NCBI RefSeq assembly: GCF_003096595.1
Contig: NZ_QEKO01000001.1
Coordinates: 124,001 to 188,000, forward strand
Length of the DNA: 64,000 nt
Source: Pusillimonas noertemannii
GTDB taxonomy: Bacteria; Pseudomonadota; Gammaproteobacteria; Burkholderiales; Burkholderiaceae_B
Direction: 5' to 3'
Made by a program: the position numbers and the translations under genes
Notes under the pieces: generated by a model
What the model was told of the DNA's origin: nothing
Seen by the model: only the letters and a program-made list of their open reading frames with translations
The model's database searches: none
Shown here: positions 27,798-35,851 of the stretch, one piece after another
Layout: each line of letters begins with the position of its first letter
Numbering within the stretch: position 1 is the first letter of the stretch

Positions 27798-28922
27798 TCA
27801 AGCCTTTTTCACTGCGCGGTACTGGAGCGCCTGATCGATGTTCAGCCCCAGCAGATGACAGGCGTTGCCGCCCAGGATGCGGGCTTTCTCTTCATCGGAA
27901 AGCCCCTCCACACTGTCCACGAGACGGTGCAACTGATAGTCGCCCATGTCGAAGGGGTAGTCGGTGCCGGCTACGACCTGGCCCGCTCCCACGCGCTCGA
28001 TCAGGTGGCGCAGTGAAACCGGGTCGTAAACCAGGGTGTCGAACCAGATGTTGTGCAGGTGGCCGGAGGGCGGCAGTGCCGGCGCAGAGGCCTCGGGGCG
28101 TACGCGCCATGCATGGTCGCTGCGGCCGCTGTAGGCCGGCAAGTAACCGCCGCCATGAGCGGCGACCAGCTTCAAGCCGGGATGTCGATCCAGTGTGCCG
28201 CTGAATATCAACGACGACAGCGCGATCGTCGTTTCCAGGGGCTGGCCTATGCTGTTGGCAAGATAGTATTGATCGATGCGGCTTCCCAGGCTTGTGCCGA
28301 AGGGGTGTATGAACACCACGCAACCCAGCTCTTCCGCTTTGGCCCAGAAGGGCTGAAGCGACGCATCGGCCAGTTCCCGCCCTGCGACCTGGGTCGATAT
28401 TTCCACCCCCTTGAGGCCCAGTTCGCGTACCGCGTATTCCAGCTGCCGCGGCGCCAGCTCTGCATGTTGTGCCGCGACATTGCCCAAGCCGCACAGCCTT
28501 TCGGGATGCTGCTCGCAGAGGGCGGCGATGGATTCGTTCTGCAGGCGCACGAGCTCGATCGCAAGCTCTGGGTCGGCCCAGTAATAATATTGCGAAGGCG
28601 AGGGGCTTATTACCTGGACGTCAACGCCCATCGATTCCATGTCGGCAAGACGCATGTCAAGGTCGACCAGGCGGCGGCCCGCCGCCGGCAGCATTACCCG
28701 CTTGTTGTGCTCTACCGAAACAGCCCCCATGCCCAGCGCCTGTTCCTGAAGTTCAGCCGTCTTCTCGGGTCGGTCGTTCGTCATTGCTTCTATAGCCGGC
28801 ACAATCACGTGGCAATGCATGTCCACGGTCAGCGGACGTTTATCCGGGTCGGCCCAGACCTTTGCGCTGGGCTGGGAAGGGCAGTTGGGCGGGCAGGCAT
28901 CGCTGCAGGTATGCAGTTTCAT
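27798..28922 (-). CDS. Amidohydrolase 2/ACMSD-like metal-dependent hydrolase or decarboxylase
   Basis: A 374-residue protein of the ACMSD-related amidohydrolase-2 family. I start it at ATG 28922 (MKLHTCSDACPPNCP), since the upstream extension lacks family features and crosses operator copy B. Metal and active-site motifs are DMHCH (HxH), KLVAAHGGGYLPAYSGR (His) and VVAGTDYPFDMG (Asp). Family members decarboxylate aminocarboxymuconate semialdehyde or aromatic acids, or hydrolyse related rings. The N-terminal 14 residues contain a C6-x3-C10-x3-C14 cluster that I do not know from the family. Its ribosome binding site (AAGAGA) is weak. Confidence 0.87.
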   Translation of the reverse strand: MKLHTCSDACPPNCPSQPSAKVWADPDKRPLTVDMHCHVIVPAIEAMTNDRPEKTAELQEQALGMGAVSVEHNKRVMLPAAGRRLVDLDMRLADMESMGVDVQVISPSPSQYYYWADPELAIELVRLQNESIAALCEQHPERLCGLGNVAAQHAELAPRQLEYAVRELGLKGVEISTQVAGRELADASLQPFWAKAEELGCVVFIHPFGTSLGSRIDQYYLANSIGQPLETTIALSSLIFSGTLDRHPGLKLVAAHGGGYLPAYSGRSDHAWRVRPEASAPALPPSGHLHNIWFDTLVYDPVSLRHLIERVGAGQVVAGTDYPFDMGDYQLHRLVDSVEGLSDEEKARILGGNACHLLGLNIDQALQYRAVKKA

Positions 28923-29025
28923 CGCTTTGTCTCTTGGATGCCTGGCGCGGGCCGCTGCCGCATCGAGTTGATCGTACGCGGCCGGCACGGCGCCACCAGG
29001 CAGGTTCTTGTGCGTGGTTTGCCCA

Positions 29026-29080
29026 AGTGTAGGAAGGGTTGGCGGCCAGCGGAAACCGTTTTTGGCGATACCAGCTATCG
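29026..29080 (-). promoter_or_regulatory. Operator copy B with -10-like hexamer
   Basis: Plus strand GGAAACCGTTTTTGGCGATA and CCAGCTATCG at 29051-29080, with the -10-like TACACT on the minus strand at 29026-29031. The first 22 bases of the core are identical to copy A. It lies about 105 bases upstream of the ACMSD-like gene and overlaps the 3' end of the convergent-side gene ending at 29075 by six bases. Confidence 0.65.
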
Positions 29081-30481
29081 ATTCCTGATGGCGGCCATCA
29101 GGTCGTCCGCATGAACCATCAGTTCCCGCACCTGATGCAGCGCCTGGTACTGATGCAGCACGCCACGCCATTGGGAAGATTCCAGCAAGTCGTGCCAGAT
29201 GGGCAGCAGCTCTTGTGGGCTGGCATCGTGCCCTTGTGCCAGCTTGTTGGCGAATTCCAGGCTGGCCTGCGCGGATAGCAACTGCATCCGGCTGGCCGGG
29301 CTGAGCAGGCGAGGGTTGGCTTCGGCGGGCGCGTCGCAAAAATAGAGTACGGTGCGCTTGAGCGGATCGGTGTTCTTGGCGTCGGCCGTGCCCATGGCTG
29401 CGGCCTCAACCGCCTTCAGTGCCGAAAGCGAAGCCCCGCGCAGGCGCACCGCTTCTTGCGTGGTTTCGAAAGTATAGATTGTGTCGCCATCGGCCTGCGA
29501 CAACAGGCGCAGGCCGCGCAGCAATCGCGGAAGGTCGGTCGTGGCCGCCTCCACAGATGCCTTGGCCTCGACCAGCAAGAGCACATCCCAGCTTCCTTCG
29601 CCACTTTCCGCCCTGCGCAGCAACACCGCGTCCCATTCGCTTTTCGCGCGTTCGGCGTTGGTGGACAAGGAAGCGGGCACTCGCAGTGAGGTGACGACGT
29701 GATATGAGCCGGCGCTGCCTTCTTCCCTATCAAGCTTTTGGGCCAGCGCCTGAAGCGCTTGCATCGCCAGGTTTTCCACTTCCGCGCCTCGCTGCCGCGA
29801 AGCTGTGCCCTGTGTGGCGGCGCCGGCGCTTCCAGGGCGCGGCCCATTCCGGTCGCGTAGCGACAGGTATCGCTGGACCAGTGCGTCGGGCTCCAGTTCC
29901 TTCAGGCGCTGAAGGCGGTCCAGTGCCGCTTCACCACGTATGCGAGCGATGCCGCGCGCCAACGGCGGGTCGACAACAATATCAGGCAGTTCAAGAACTG
30001 CTCGCGTTGCGTCCGCCAACTGTTTCCATGCTGCCGAAAACGCCAGCTCATGCAAAAGGGCCAAGGCCTTCGCTTGCTGATCGGACGAAGCCCGCGCCTG
30101 CTTGGCGGGATGCGCCACCGCATTGACTGCCGAGCGAACCGCGCGGCGGTCCTGGTCGGCGCGAGCCAGCAATGACGCGTACTCGCGGACATGCGCGGCC
30201 CGGTGTTGCAGCACCATGGCCTGGAAGGCCGGGTCTCCCTGCTCCGGCCGCATGGCATCGCGGATCATGAGAGAGAGCGCTTCCAGGAAAGCTAGCCTGG
30301 AAATTTCATCGGGAGTCTCGCCCCGCGCCAGGGCCGCGCGGGCTTGCTCAATGGCGACAGCCAGGGCTGTGGCGGGGTTGTCGCCTTCCGGAAGCGGGAA
30401 TAGGTCTGGTACAGACGGCACGCGGTAGCGGCGCGCGACGCTTCGAAGTATTTCGTCGAGTACTGGCGGGCGCACTGCCAT
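29075..30481 (-). CDS. Uncharacterised protein with PD-(D/E)XK-like motif
   Basis: A 468-residue soluble protein; I choose ATG 30481 (MAVRPPVLDEI) over an upstream TTG with no binding site. The family is conserved in Bordetella-like genomes as far as I recall, but I know no established function. The N-terminal two thirds are helical and Arg/Ala-rich. Residues 284-307 read as a strand-turn-strand carrying D284 in SEWDAVLL and E305-A-K307 in LLLVEAKAS, the pattern of a PD-(D/E)XK nuclease core. A preceding Glu in GAEVENLAMQAL could complete it. It lies divergent from the GlcF-like gene and shows no other partner. Confidence 0.6.
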   Translation of the reverse strand: MAVRPPVLDEILRSVARRYRVPSVPDLFPLPEGDNPATALAVAIEQARAALARGETPDEISRLAFLEALSLMIRDAMRPEQGDPAFQAMVLQHRAAHVREYASLLARADQDRRAVRSAVNAVAHPAKQARASSDQQAKALALLHELAFSAAWKQLADATRAVLELPDIVVDPPLARGIARIRGEAALDRLQRLKELEPDALVQRYLSLRDRNGPRPGSAGAATQGTASRQRGAEVENLAMQALQALAQKLDREEGSAGSYHVVTSLRVPASLSTNAERAKSEWDAVLLRRAESGEGSWDVLLLVEAKASVEAATTDLPRLLRGLRLLSQADGDTIYTFETTQEAVRLRGASLSALKAVEAAAMGTADAKNTDPLKRTVLYFCDAPAEANPRLLSPASRMQLLSAQASLEFANKLAQGHDASPQELLPIWHDLLESSQWRGVLHQYQALHQVRELMVHADDLMAAIRNR

Positions 30482-30573
30482 TGCGCAATTCCCCAAGAAG
30501 AGAGCGTCAATCTCCAAGAGTATGGCCGCGGGATTGGCGATGATGAAAGTATATAGAACCCCCCGCTTTCAAG

Positions 30574-32010
30574 ATGAAAACCAGTTTTACGGAAATTCAG
30601 CTGGCCCGGCCCGACATTGCCGAGGCCGACAAGATATTGGGCACCTGCCAGCACTTCGGCTTTTGCACCTCTGGCTGTCCCACCTATACCTTGCTGCATG
30701 ATGAAAACGACGGCCCGCGAGGCCGCATCGACCTCATCAAGGAAATGCTGGAGCAGGGCGGCAGCCCCTCGCCTGAAACCGTCGGGTATATCGACCGATG
30801 CCTCTCTTGCATGTCGTGCATGACGACCTGCGCGGTCAAGGTCGACTACATGCACCTGGTGGACATCGGGCGCGCCTATATCGAAGAGAATTATCGGCGG
30901 CCATGGCGCGAAAGGCTTGTTCGAGGCGTGCTGGGCTACGCCCTGCCCAGGCCCGGGCTGTTCAAAATCATGCTGGGCGCCGGCCGGCTGGCCACGCGAT
31001 TCGAAAAGTGGGTGCCGCCCTCGCTGCGCCACATGACTCGGTTGGTTCCCGCCGCTTCTCAAGGAGCAGCGGCTTCAAGGGCCTCGTGTACTGTGTACCC
31101 TGCCCGGGCCGAGAGGCGCTGGCGTGTCGCCATGCTGGCTGGCTGCGTGCAACCAGTGTTGTCGCCGCATATCAACGACGCCACCATTCGGGTACTGACG
31201 CGAATGGGCTGTGAGGTGGTGGTTCCTCCCTTGGCCGGCTGCTGCGGATCGTTGAACCTACACATGGGCAAGCGCGACGCCGCCCTGCGGTTCGCGGCCG
31301 CCAACATACGCGCATGGCTTGCCGAGATGGACGGCCAGGGCCTGGACGCCATTGTCGTCAACGCCTCGGGTTGCGGCACTACGGTCAAGGATTACGGCCA
31401 TATGTTCAGCGGGGATGCGGAACTGGCGGAAGCGGCGCGGCGTGTTTCGAGCATTGCGGTCGATATTTCCGAATGGCTGCAGCGCATCGAGGCCGATGCG
31501 GCTATTGAAGCTGATGCTGCTGAAGAAGCGCAGCTGCCTCCTTATATAGTGGCATACCACGACGCCTGTTCACTGCGCAATGCGCAGAAGGTAACGGTGC
31601 AGCCCAGGGCCTTGCTGCGCAAGGCGGGCTTCCAGGTGGTGGATGTGGCCGAGTCCCACTTCTGCTGCGGCTCCGCAGGTACGTACAACATGCTCCAGCC
31701 CCGGCTTGCGCAGCAGCTGGGCACGCGCAAGGCCGCCAATATCGAACCTGTTCGGCCGCAGATCATCGCCGCGGGAAACATCGGCTGCATCAGCCAGATC
31801 CGCTTGTACAGCGGTATACCCATCGTGCACACGGTAGAGCTTCTGGACTGGGCCCACGGCGGGCCGGTGCCGCCCGCCTTGCAGGGCGTGAGTCTGGAGA
31901 CGCCTGAGCCGCTGGCGCCAGAGCCCAAACAGACAAGCACCACGCAAGCCCCTATCCACATGCATCAAGACGCCGGCTCACCAGACGACAACGAAGTGGG
32001 CGTCTGGTGA
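30574..32010 (+). CDS. (Fe-S)-binding CCG-domain protein, GlcF-like
   Basis: A 478-residue soluble iron-sulfur protein like the glycolate oxidase GlcF subunit. The second ferredoxin cluster motif is complete (C76, C79, C82, C86 in CLSCMSCMTTC). The first reads C25-Q-H-F28-G-F-C31-x3-C35-P, so the second Cys of the usual C-x2-C-x2-C-x3-C is Phe. Two CCG domains follow, with LAGCCGSLN near residue 223 and FCCGSAGTYN near residue 365, probably an electron-transfer cluster site. The last 40 residues are an extension absent from typical GlcF. It is followed after 19 bases by a VAO/PCMH-type flavoprotein, its likely electron donor. Confidence 0.88.
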   Translation: MKTSFTEIQLARPDIAEADKILGTCQHFGFCTSGCPTYTLLHDENDGPRGRIDLIKEMLEQGGSPSPETVGYIDRCLSCMSCMTTCAVKVDYMHLVDIGRAYIEENYRRPWRERLVRGVLGYALPRPGLFKIMLGAGRLATRFEKWVPPSLRHMTRLVPAASQGAAASRASCTVYPARAERRWRVAMLAGCVQPVLSPHINDATIRVLTRMGCEVVVPPLAGCCGSLNLHMGKRDAALRFAAANIRAWLAEMDGQGLDAIVVNASGCGTTVKDYGHMFSGDAELAEAARRVSSIAVDISEWLQRIEADAAIEADAAEEAQLPPYIVAYHDACSLRNAQKVTVQPRALLRKAGFQVVDVAESHFCCGSAGTYNMLQPRLAQQLGTRKAANIEPVRPQIIAAGNIGCISQIRLYSGIPIVHTVELLDWAHGGPVPPALQGVSLETPEPLAPEPKQTSTTQAPIHMHQDAGSPDDNEVGVW

Positions 32011-32029
32011 ACCCTAAGGAGGAAGACAA

Positions 32030-33574
32030 ATGAGCAGCAATATTTCAGCTTTTCTTGACGCGGCCTCGACCGCCCTGGGCAAGGAATGGGTCGACCAGCG
32101 GCCCGAAACAATAAAACGCTATGGCGAACATACCCTGCCGGGCGCCGAGCGCCCACCGGCCGCGGTGCTGTTCCCGGAATCAACCCAGCAGGTGCAAAAC
32201 ATCGTGCGCGCCGCCAACCAGCATGGCGTGCAGCTGTATCCCATCAGCACGGGCAACAATATCGGCCTGGGCTCTCGGGCGCCGGTCAGGCCGGGGCAGG
32301 TGATTGTCGACCTTGGCTACCGCATGAACCGCATCCTCGAGGTGAATGAGGAGACCTGCTTCGCCGAGGTGCAGCCCGGCGTCAGCTTCCAGATGCTGCA
32401 CGATGAACTGGTTCGCCGGGGCGACAAGCTGATGGTGTCTGCCACCTCGGGGCCGCCTCATGGCGGCATCCTGGGCAACGCCATGGACCGGGGCGCTGGG
32501 TACGGCCCTTACTTCGACCATTTCGGCATGCTGTGCGGCATGGAGGTGGTGCTGGGCAATGGCGATATCGTGCGCACCGGCGACGGCAGCCTGGAGGGCG
32601 ACAATCTGGTTAACTGGCATGTGTCGAAGTATTCCTTCGGCCCGGCCCTGGACGGCCTGTTCGCGCAGTCGAACTTCGGCATCGTTACGCGGGCCGCCAT
32701 CTGGCTCATGCCGCGTCCTCCTGCCGCAAGATCATTCCACTTCGTCTTTCCAGACGATGACGACATTGGCGAGATCATCGACCTGTGCCGCCCGATGAAG
32801 CTTTCAAACTTCGTGCCGACGCTGTTCCGCATTTCGAATGACCTGTACGCCATGGCGCCGGAAGACCAGAACTGGGAATACCTGCAAGGCAGCAAGCTGG
32901 CTTTCTCGCTCGAGGGCAGAAAGGCCTTGCAGCAGAAGCATGGCCTGGGCGCCTGGCAGGTTTCGGGCATGTTCTACGGGGCTTCCGACGCCGCCATCGA
33001 GCCTTCCATCCAGCGCGTAAAAGCGCATTTCGAGCGCAGCGGCAAGGCGCGCTACGTCAGCCACGACGAGGCCCTGGGCATTCCGGCCCTGAACATCGCC
33101 GTCGACGCTATGAGCGGGCGGCCAAGCGCCAACGAACTGGGCATGCTGCAGTGGCGGCCCGGCAGCGGGAACTCGTGGTTTCTGCCCGGCACGCCCATGG
33201 TGGGCCGCCAGGCCCTGGAGCTTGACCGCCTGGGCCGGGAAATCTATGCCAGGCACGGCATGGACTACATCATCATGCATGTGGCTTCGGCGCGGTTCAC
33301 CCGCGGCCTGCACGTGCTGGTGTGGAACAAAGACGACGCCGACGAGAACGCCCGCGCGGACGCCTGCTACAAAGAACTGGCCCACGAGTTCGCCAAGCGC
33401 GGGGTCGGTGTGGGCCGCGCCCCGGCAGACTATCACGAGCTGCACATGGGCATGCTGATGCCTTCCCTGCAAAAGGCGTTCGGCGAAATCAAGAACGCGC
33501 TCGACCCCAATGGCGTCATTGCCCAGGGCAAATACGGAATCTACGGGGCGGGCGAGCCTGCCGAAGCCCGGTAG
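32030..33574 (+). CDS. FAD-linked oxidase, vanillyl-alcohol oxidase/4-cresol dehydrogenase type
   Basis: A 514-residue flavoprotein with an N-terminal PCMH-type FAD-binding domain (LFPESTQQVQNIVRAANQHG, then PISTGNNIGLG). The segment YSFGPALDGLFAQSNFGIVT with following IWLMPRP is characteristic of p-cresol methylhydroxylase, eugenol hydroxylase and vanillyl-alcohol oxidase. Such enzymes oxidise para-substituted phenols at the benzylic carbon. There is no signal peptide, so it is cytoplasmic. A very good AAGGAGGAAG precedes the start. The partner here is a GlcF-like Fe-S protein instead of the usual c-type cytochrome. The last 34 bases overlap the convergent AraC gene. Confidence 0.88.
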   Translation: MSSNISAFLDAASTALGKEWVDQRPETIKRYGEHTLPGAERPPAAVLFPESTQQVQNIVRAANQHGVQLYPISTGNNIGLGSRAPVRPGQVIVDLGYRMNRILEVNEETCFAEVQPGVSFQMLHDELVRRGDKLMVSATSGPPHGGILGNAMDRGAGYGPYFDHFGMLCGMEVVLGNGDIVRTGDGSLEGDNLVNWHVSKYSFGPALDGLFAQSNFGIVTRAAIWLMPRPPAARSFHFVFPDDDDIGEIIDLCRPMKLSNFVPTLFRISNDLYAMAPEDQNWEYLQGSKLAFSLEGRKALQQKHGLGAWQVSGMFYGASDAAIEPSIQRVKAHFERSGKARYVSHDEALGIPALNIAVDAMSGRPSANELGMLQWRPGSGNSWFLPGTPMVGRQALELDRLGREIYARHGMDYIIMHVASARFTRGLHVLVWNKDDADENARADACYKELAHEFAKRGVGVGRAPADYHELHMGMLMPSLQKAFGEIKNALDPNGVIAQGKYGIYGAGEPAEAR

Positions 33575-34488
33575 GCCGAGGGGCTCATCCCGTAGGCGCG
33601 CTTGAACAGATGGTTGAAGTGCGAGATGTCGTTGAAGCCGCTATGGTAGGCAACGTCGGAGACCGACAAAGAAGCAGAGGCCCTGAGCTTTGCCGCCGCC
33701 GCCGAAAGCCGCGCCTCGGTGATGAGCTTGGTAAAGCTGGTGTCCATGTCCTGCAATTCCTTTTGCAGCAGGCGCGATGATATATTCAGGCCTGCCGCCG
33801 CTCGCGCCAGCGAAATGTCGGGATTGGGGGCGATTGTTCGCAAATGCTGCTCGATGGCGCGGCGTCGCAGCTGCCTGGAATCGACAGCGTCCACCCCCTC
33901 GTGCGCCGCACTGATCCTCAGCAGATTGCACAGGTTCTCGGCAAGCAGCGGCAGCTCGTGCACGTTGATCGTGCTGCCCGTATCGGCGATCTCTTCCAGA
34001 TAGGCAAGCAGCATATTTGCCAGCCCGCCTTGCGGCGTAAAAGAAAGAGGGCGTCCGGCAACAAGGGCGGGCAGGGCGGTTTCAACAGCATGAACCGGCA
34101 GCTTGGCCACCATGCGCCTTACGTTCTGTGAAAACAGCACGCTCATTGGCCTGCGTCCATCCACAATGGCCAGGCTGCCGGGCATAAGACAGATCGACGT
34201 TCCCGCTTGCTCGATGACGGCCTGGCCTTCCAGCTGCCAGCTAAGGAGATAGCCCGCCCCGCCCGAATTGGCGTAGGTTTCGCGGCTGCACGACACCTTG
34301 TGCGGCGTGCTCCAGAAACGGGTGCAGCTGACGTCCCCATATCGGCGGCCCGCAATATACGCCCGAAAAGGAGCGGAGCCCGGGCCGCTGACCGACACGT
34401 TATGGATCATCTTGCGCACGATGTCTTGCCACGCGTTGCTGCCGCCCCGCAGGGCGGGAACATGGGCCGACAGGGCGATTTCCTCCAT
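33541..34488 (-). CDS. AraC family transcriptional regulator
   Basis: A 315-residue regulator. The C-terminal pair of helix-turn-helix units is visible (PDISLARAAAGLNISSRLLQKEL and the terminal LSVSDVAYHSGFNDISHFNHLFKRAYGMSPSAYR). The N-terminal 180 residues form an AraC-like ligand-binding domain of the FeaR/NahR-like type (CSRETYANSGGAGYLLSWQLEG). It is convergent with and overlaps the flavoprotein gene by 34 bases, and probably regulates the GlcF-like/flavoprotein pair in response to its aromatic substrate. No operator could be assigned. Confidence 0.9.
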   Translation of the reverse strand: MEEIALSAHVPALRGGSNAWQDIVRKMIHNVSVSGPGSAPFRAYIAGRRYGDVSCTRFWSTPHKVSCSRETYANSGGAGYLLSWQLEGQAVIEQAGTSICLMPGSLAIVDGRRPMSVLFSQNVRRMVAKLPVHAVETALPALVAGRPLSFTPQGGLANMLLAYLEEIADTGSTINVHELPLLAENLCNLLRISAAHEGVDAVDSRQLRRRAIEQHLRTIAPNPDISLARAAAGLNISSRLLQKELQDMDTSFTKLITEARLSAAAAKLRASASLSVSDVAYHSGFNDISHFNHLFKRAYGMSPSAYRASAGSPAP

Positions 34489-34613
34489 GAGGTGCTCCTA
34501 AGATGTAACGGCACGCGGGTGGGCGAACTCTGGACTACGATCTCAATGTAGATCAGCACCCGGTGGCTTGTCCATCAAGATCAGCGACGAGGTTATCGCT
34601 TCGGTAGGCCCGG

Positions 34614-35636
34614 TCAGCGCCATCCAAGCGCCGGCGCAACGTGCGTCAAGATCGCCTCGATTACGTGCGCGTTGTAATCTACGCCAAGCTGGTTCGGAAC
34701 CGTCAGCAGAAGGGTGTCGGCCTCTGCGATAGCTTCATCCTTCTTCAACTGCTCGACAAGCACATCCGGCTCGGCCGCATAGCTGCGCCCGAACACCGCG
34801 CGTGTCTTCTCATCAATGAAGCCCAACTGGTCTTCGCTTTGCCCTGAACGACCGAAGTAGGCCCGGTCCTGGTCATTCACCAGCGCGAAAATGCTGCGGC
34901 TGACCGAAACGCGCGGCTCTCGCGTGTGGCCCGCCTCTTTCCATGCCGCCCTGTACGCCCGAATCTGCGCCGCCTGTTGAACATGAAAAGCCTCGCCCGT
35001 TTCGTCGTCCTTGAGCGTTGAGCTTTGCAGGTTCATGCCCAGCTTCGCCGTCCAGACGGCCGTGGCGTTAGAGCTCGAACCCCACCAGATGCGATCGCGC
35101 AGCCCTTCCGAATGCGGTTCAATGCGCAGAAGGCCCGGCGGATTCGGAAACATCGGCCGAGGGCTGGGTTCCGCAAACCCTTCGCCCCGCAGCAGGTTCA
35201 GAAAGATTTCCGCATGCTGGCGCCCCATGTCCGAAGCGTCCTGCCCTTCGGCCGGTTCATACCCGAAGTAGCGCCAGCCATCGATCACCTGCTCGGGCGA
35301 GCCCCGGCTGATTCCCAGCTGCAAGCGCCCACCCGCAATAAGATCCGCCGCCCCGGCGTCTTCCACCATATAGCAAGGGTTCTCATAGCGCATGTCGATC
35401 ACCCCGGTGCCGATCTCAATGCGCCGTGTCTTCGTGCCCACCGCAGCAAGCAGCGGGAAGGGAGAAGCCAATTGCCGCGCGAAGTGATGGACCCGAAAAT
35501 ACGCCCCGTCCAGCCCGAGTTCCTCGGCGGCTACGGCAAGGTCTATGGATTGCAGAAGCGCATCGGATGCCGAGCGTGTTTGCGATTGGGGGGAAGGCGT
35601 CCAGTGGCCGAAGGAGAGGAAACCGAGTTTTTTCAT
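34614..35636 (-). CDS. LLM class flavin-dependent oxidoreductase (luciferase-like)
   Basis: A 340-residue luciferase-like monooxygenase of the F420/FMN type. The TIM-barrel landmarks are AVAAEELGLDGAYFRVHHFA and RIEIGTGVIDMRYENPCYMVEDAGAADLIAGGRLQLGISRG. Members use FMNH2 or F420 to oxidise diverse substrates; the family does not tell which. It is divergent from the FAD monooxygenase gene at 35852, with about 215 bases between. Confidence 0.88.
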   Translation of the reverse strand: MKKLGFLSFGHWTPSPQSQTRSASDALLQSIDLAVAAEELGLDGAYFRVHHFARQLASPFPLLAAVGTKTRRIEIGTGVIDMRYENPCYMVEDAGAADLIAGGRLQLGISRGSPEQVIDGWRYFGYEPAEGQDASDMGRQHAEIFLNLLRGEGFAEPSPRPMFPNPPGLLRIEPHSEGLRDRIWWGSSSNATAVWTAKLGMNLQSSTLKDDETGEAFHVQQAAQIRAYRAAWKEAGHTREPRVSVSRSIFALVNDQDRAYFGRSGQSEDQLGFIDEKTRAVFGRSYAAEPDVLVEQLKKDEAIAEADTLLLTVPNQLGVDYNAHVIEAILTHVAPALGWR

Positions 35637-35812
35637 CGTAGGGCGACCTGTAGGTTTTGCGGGCGTTCGTGCCGCGCGTGGTTCGCGCGGCTGCGGGTGT
35701 TGTCAATGCTACGATTCTAGTGCTTTCGTCGCCGAATACGTTGTCTAAAGAATGGGCCTCCAGAAAAGCCAGAGACCATGCTGAAACTCTGATTGACAGC
35801 CAAGCCACATCC

Positions 35813-35842
35813 CCATTAAATGACTTCAAGGCCATTTAATGG
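35813..35842. promoter_or_regulatory. Operator-like inverted repeat at the FAD monooxygenase start
   Basis: Perfect 10-base arms CCATTAAATG and CATTTAATGG separated by 10 bases, so the arm centres are two helical turns apart. The right arm ends in the ribosome binding region (GGAGATAACCC) nine bases before the ATG at 35852. It could be a repressor operator or an mRNA hairpin masking the ribosome binding site. No regulator gene is adjacent. Confidence 0.55.
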
Positions 35843-35851
35843 AGATAACCC

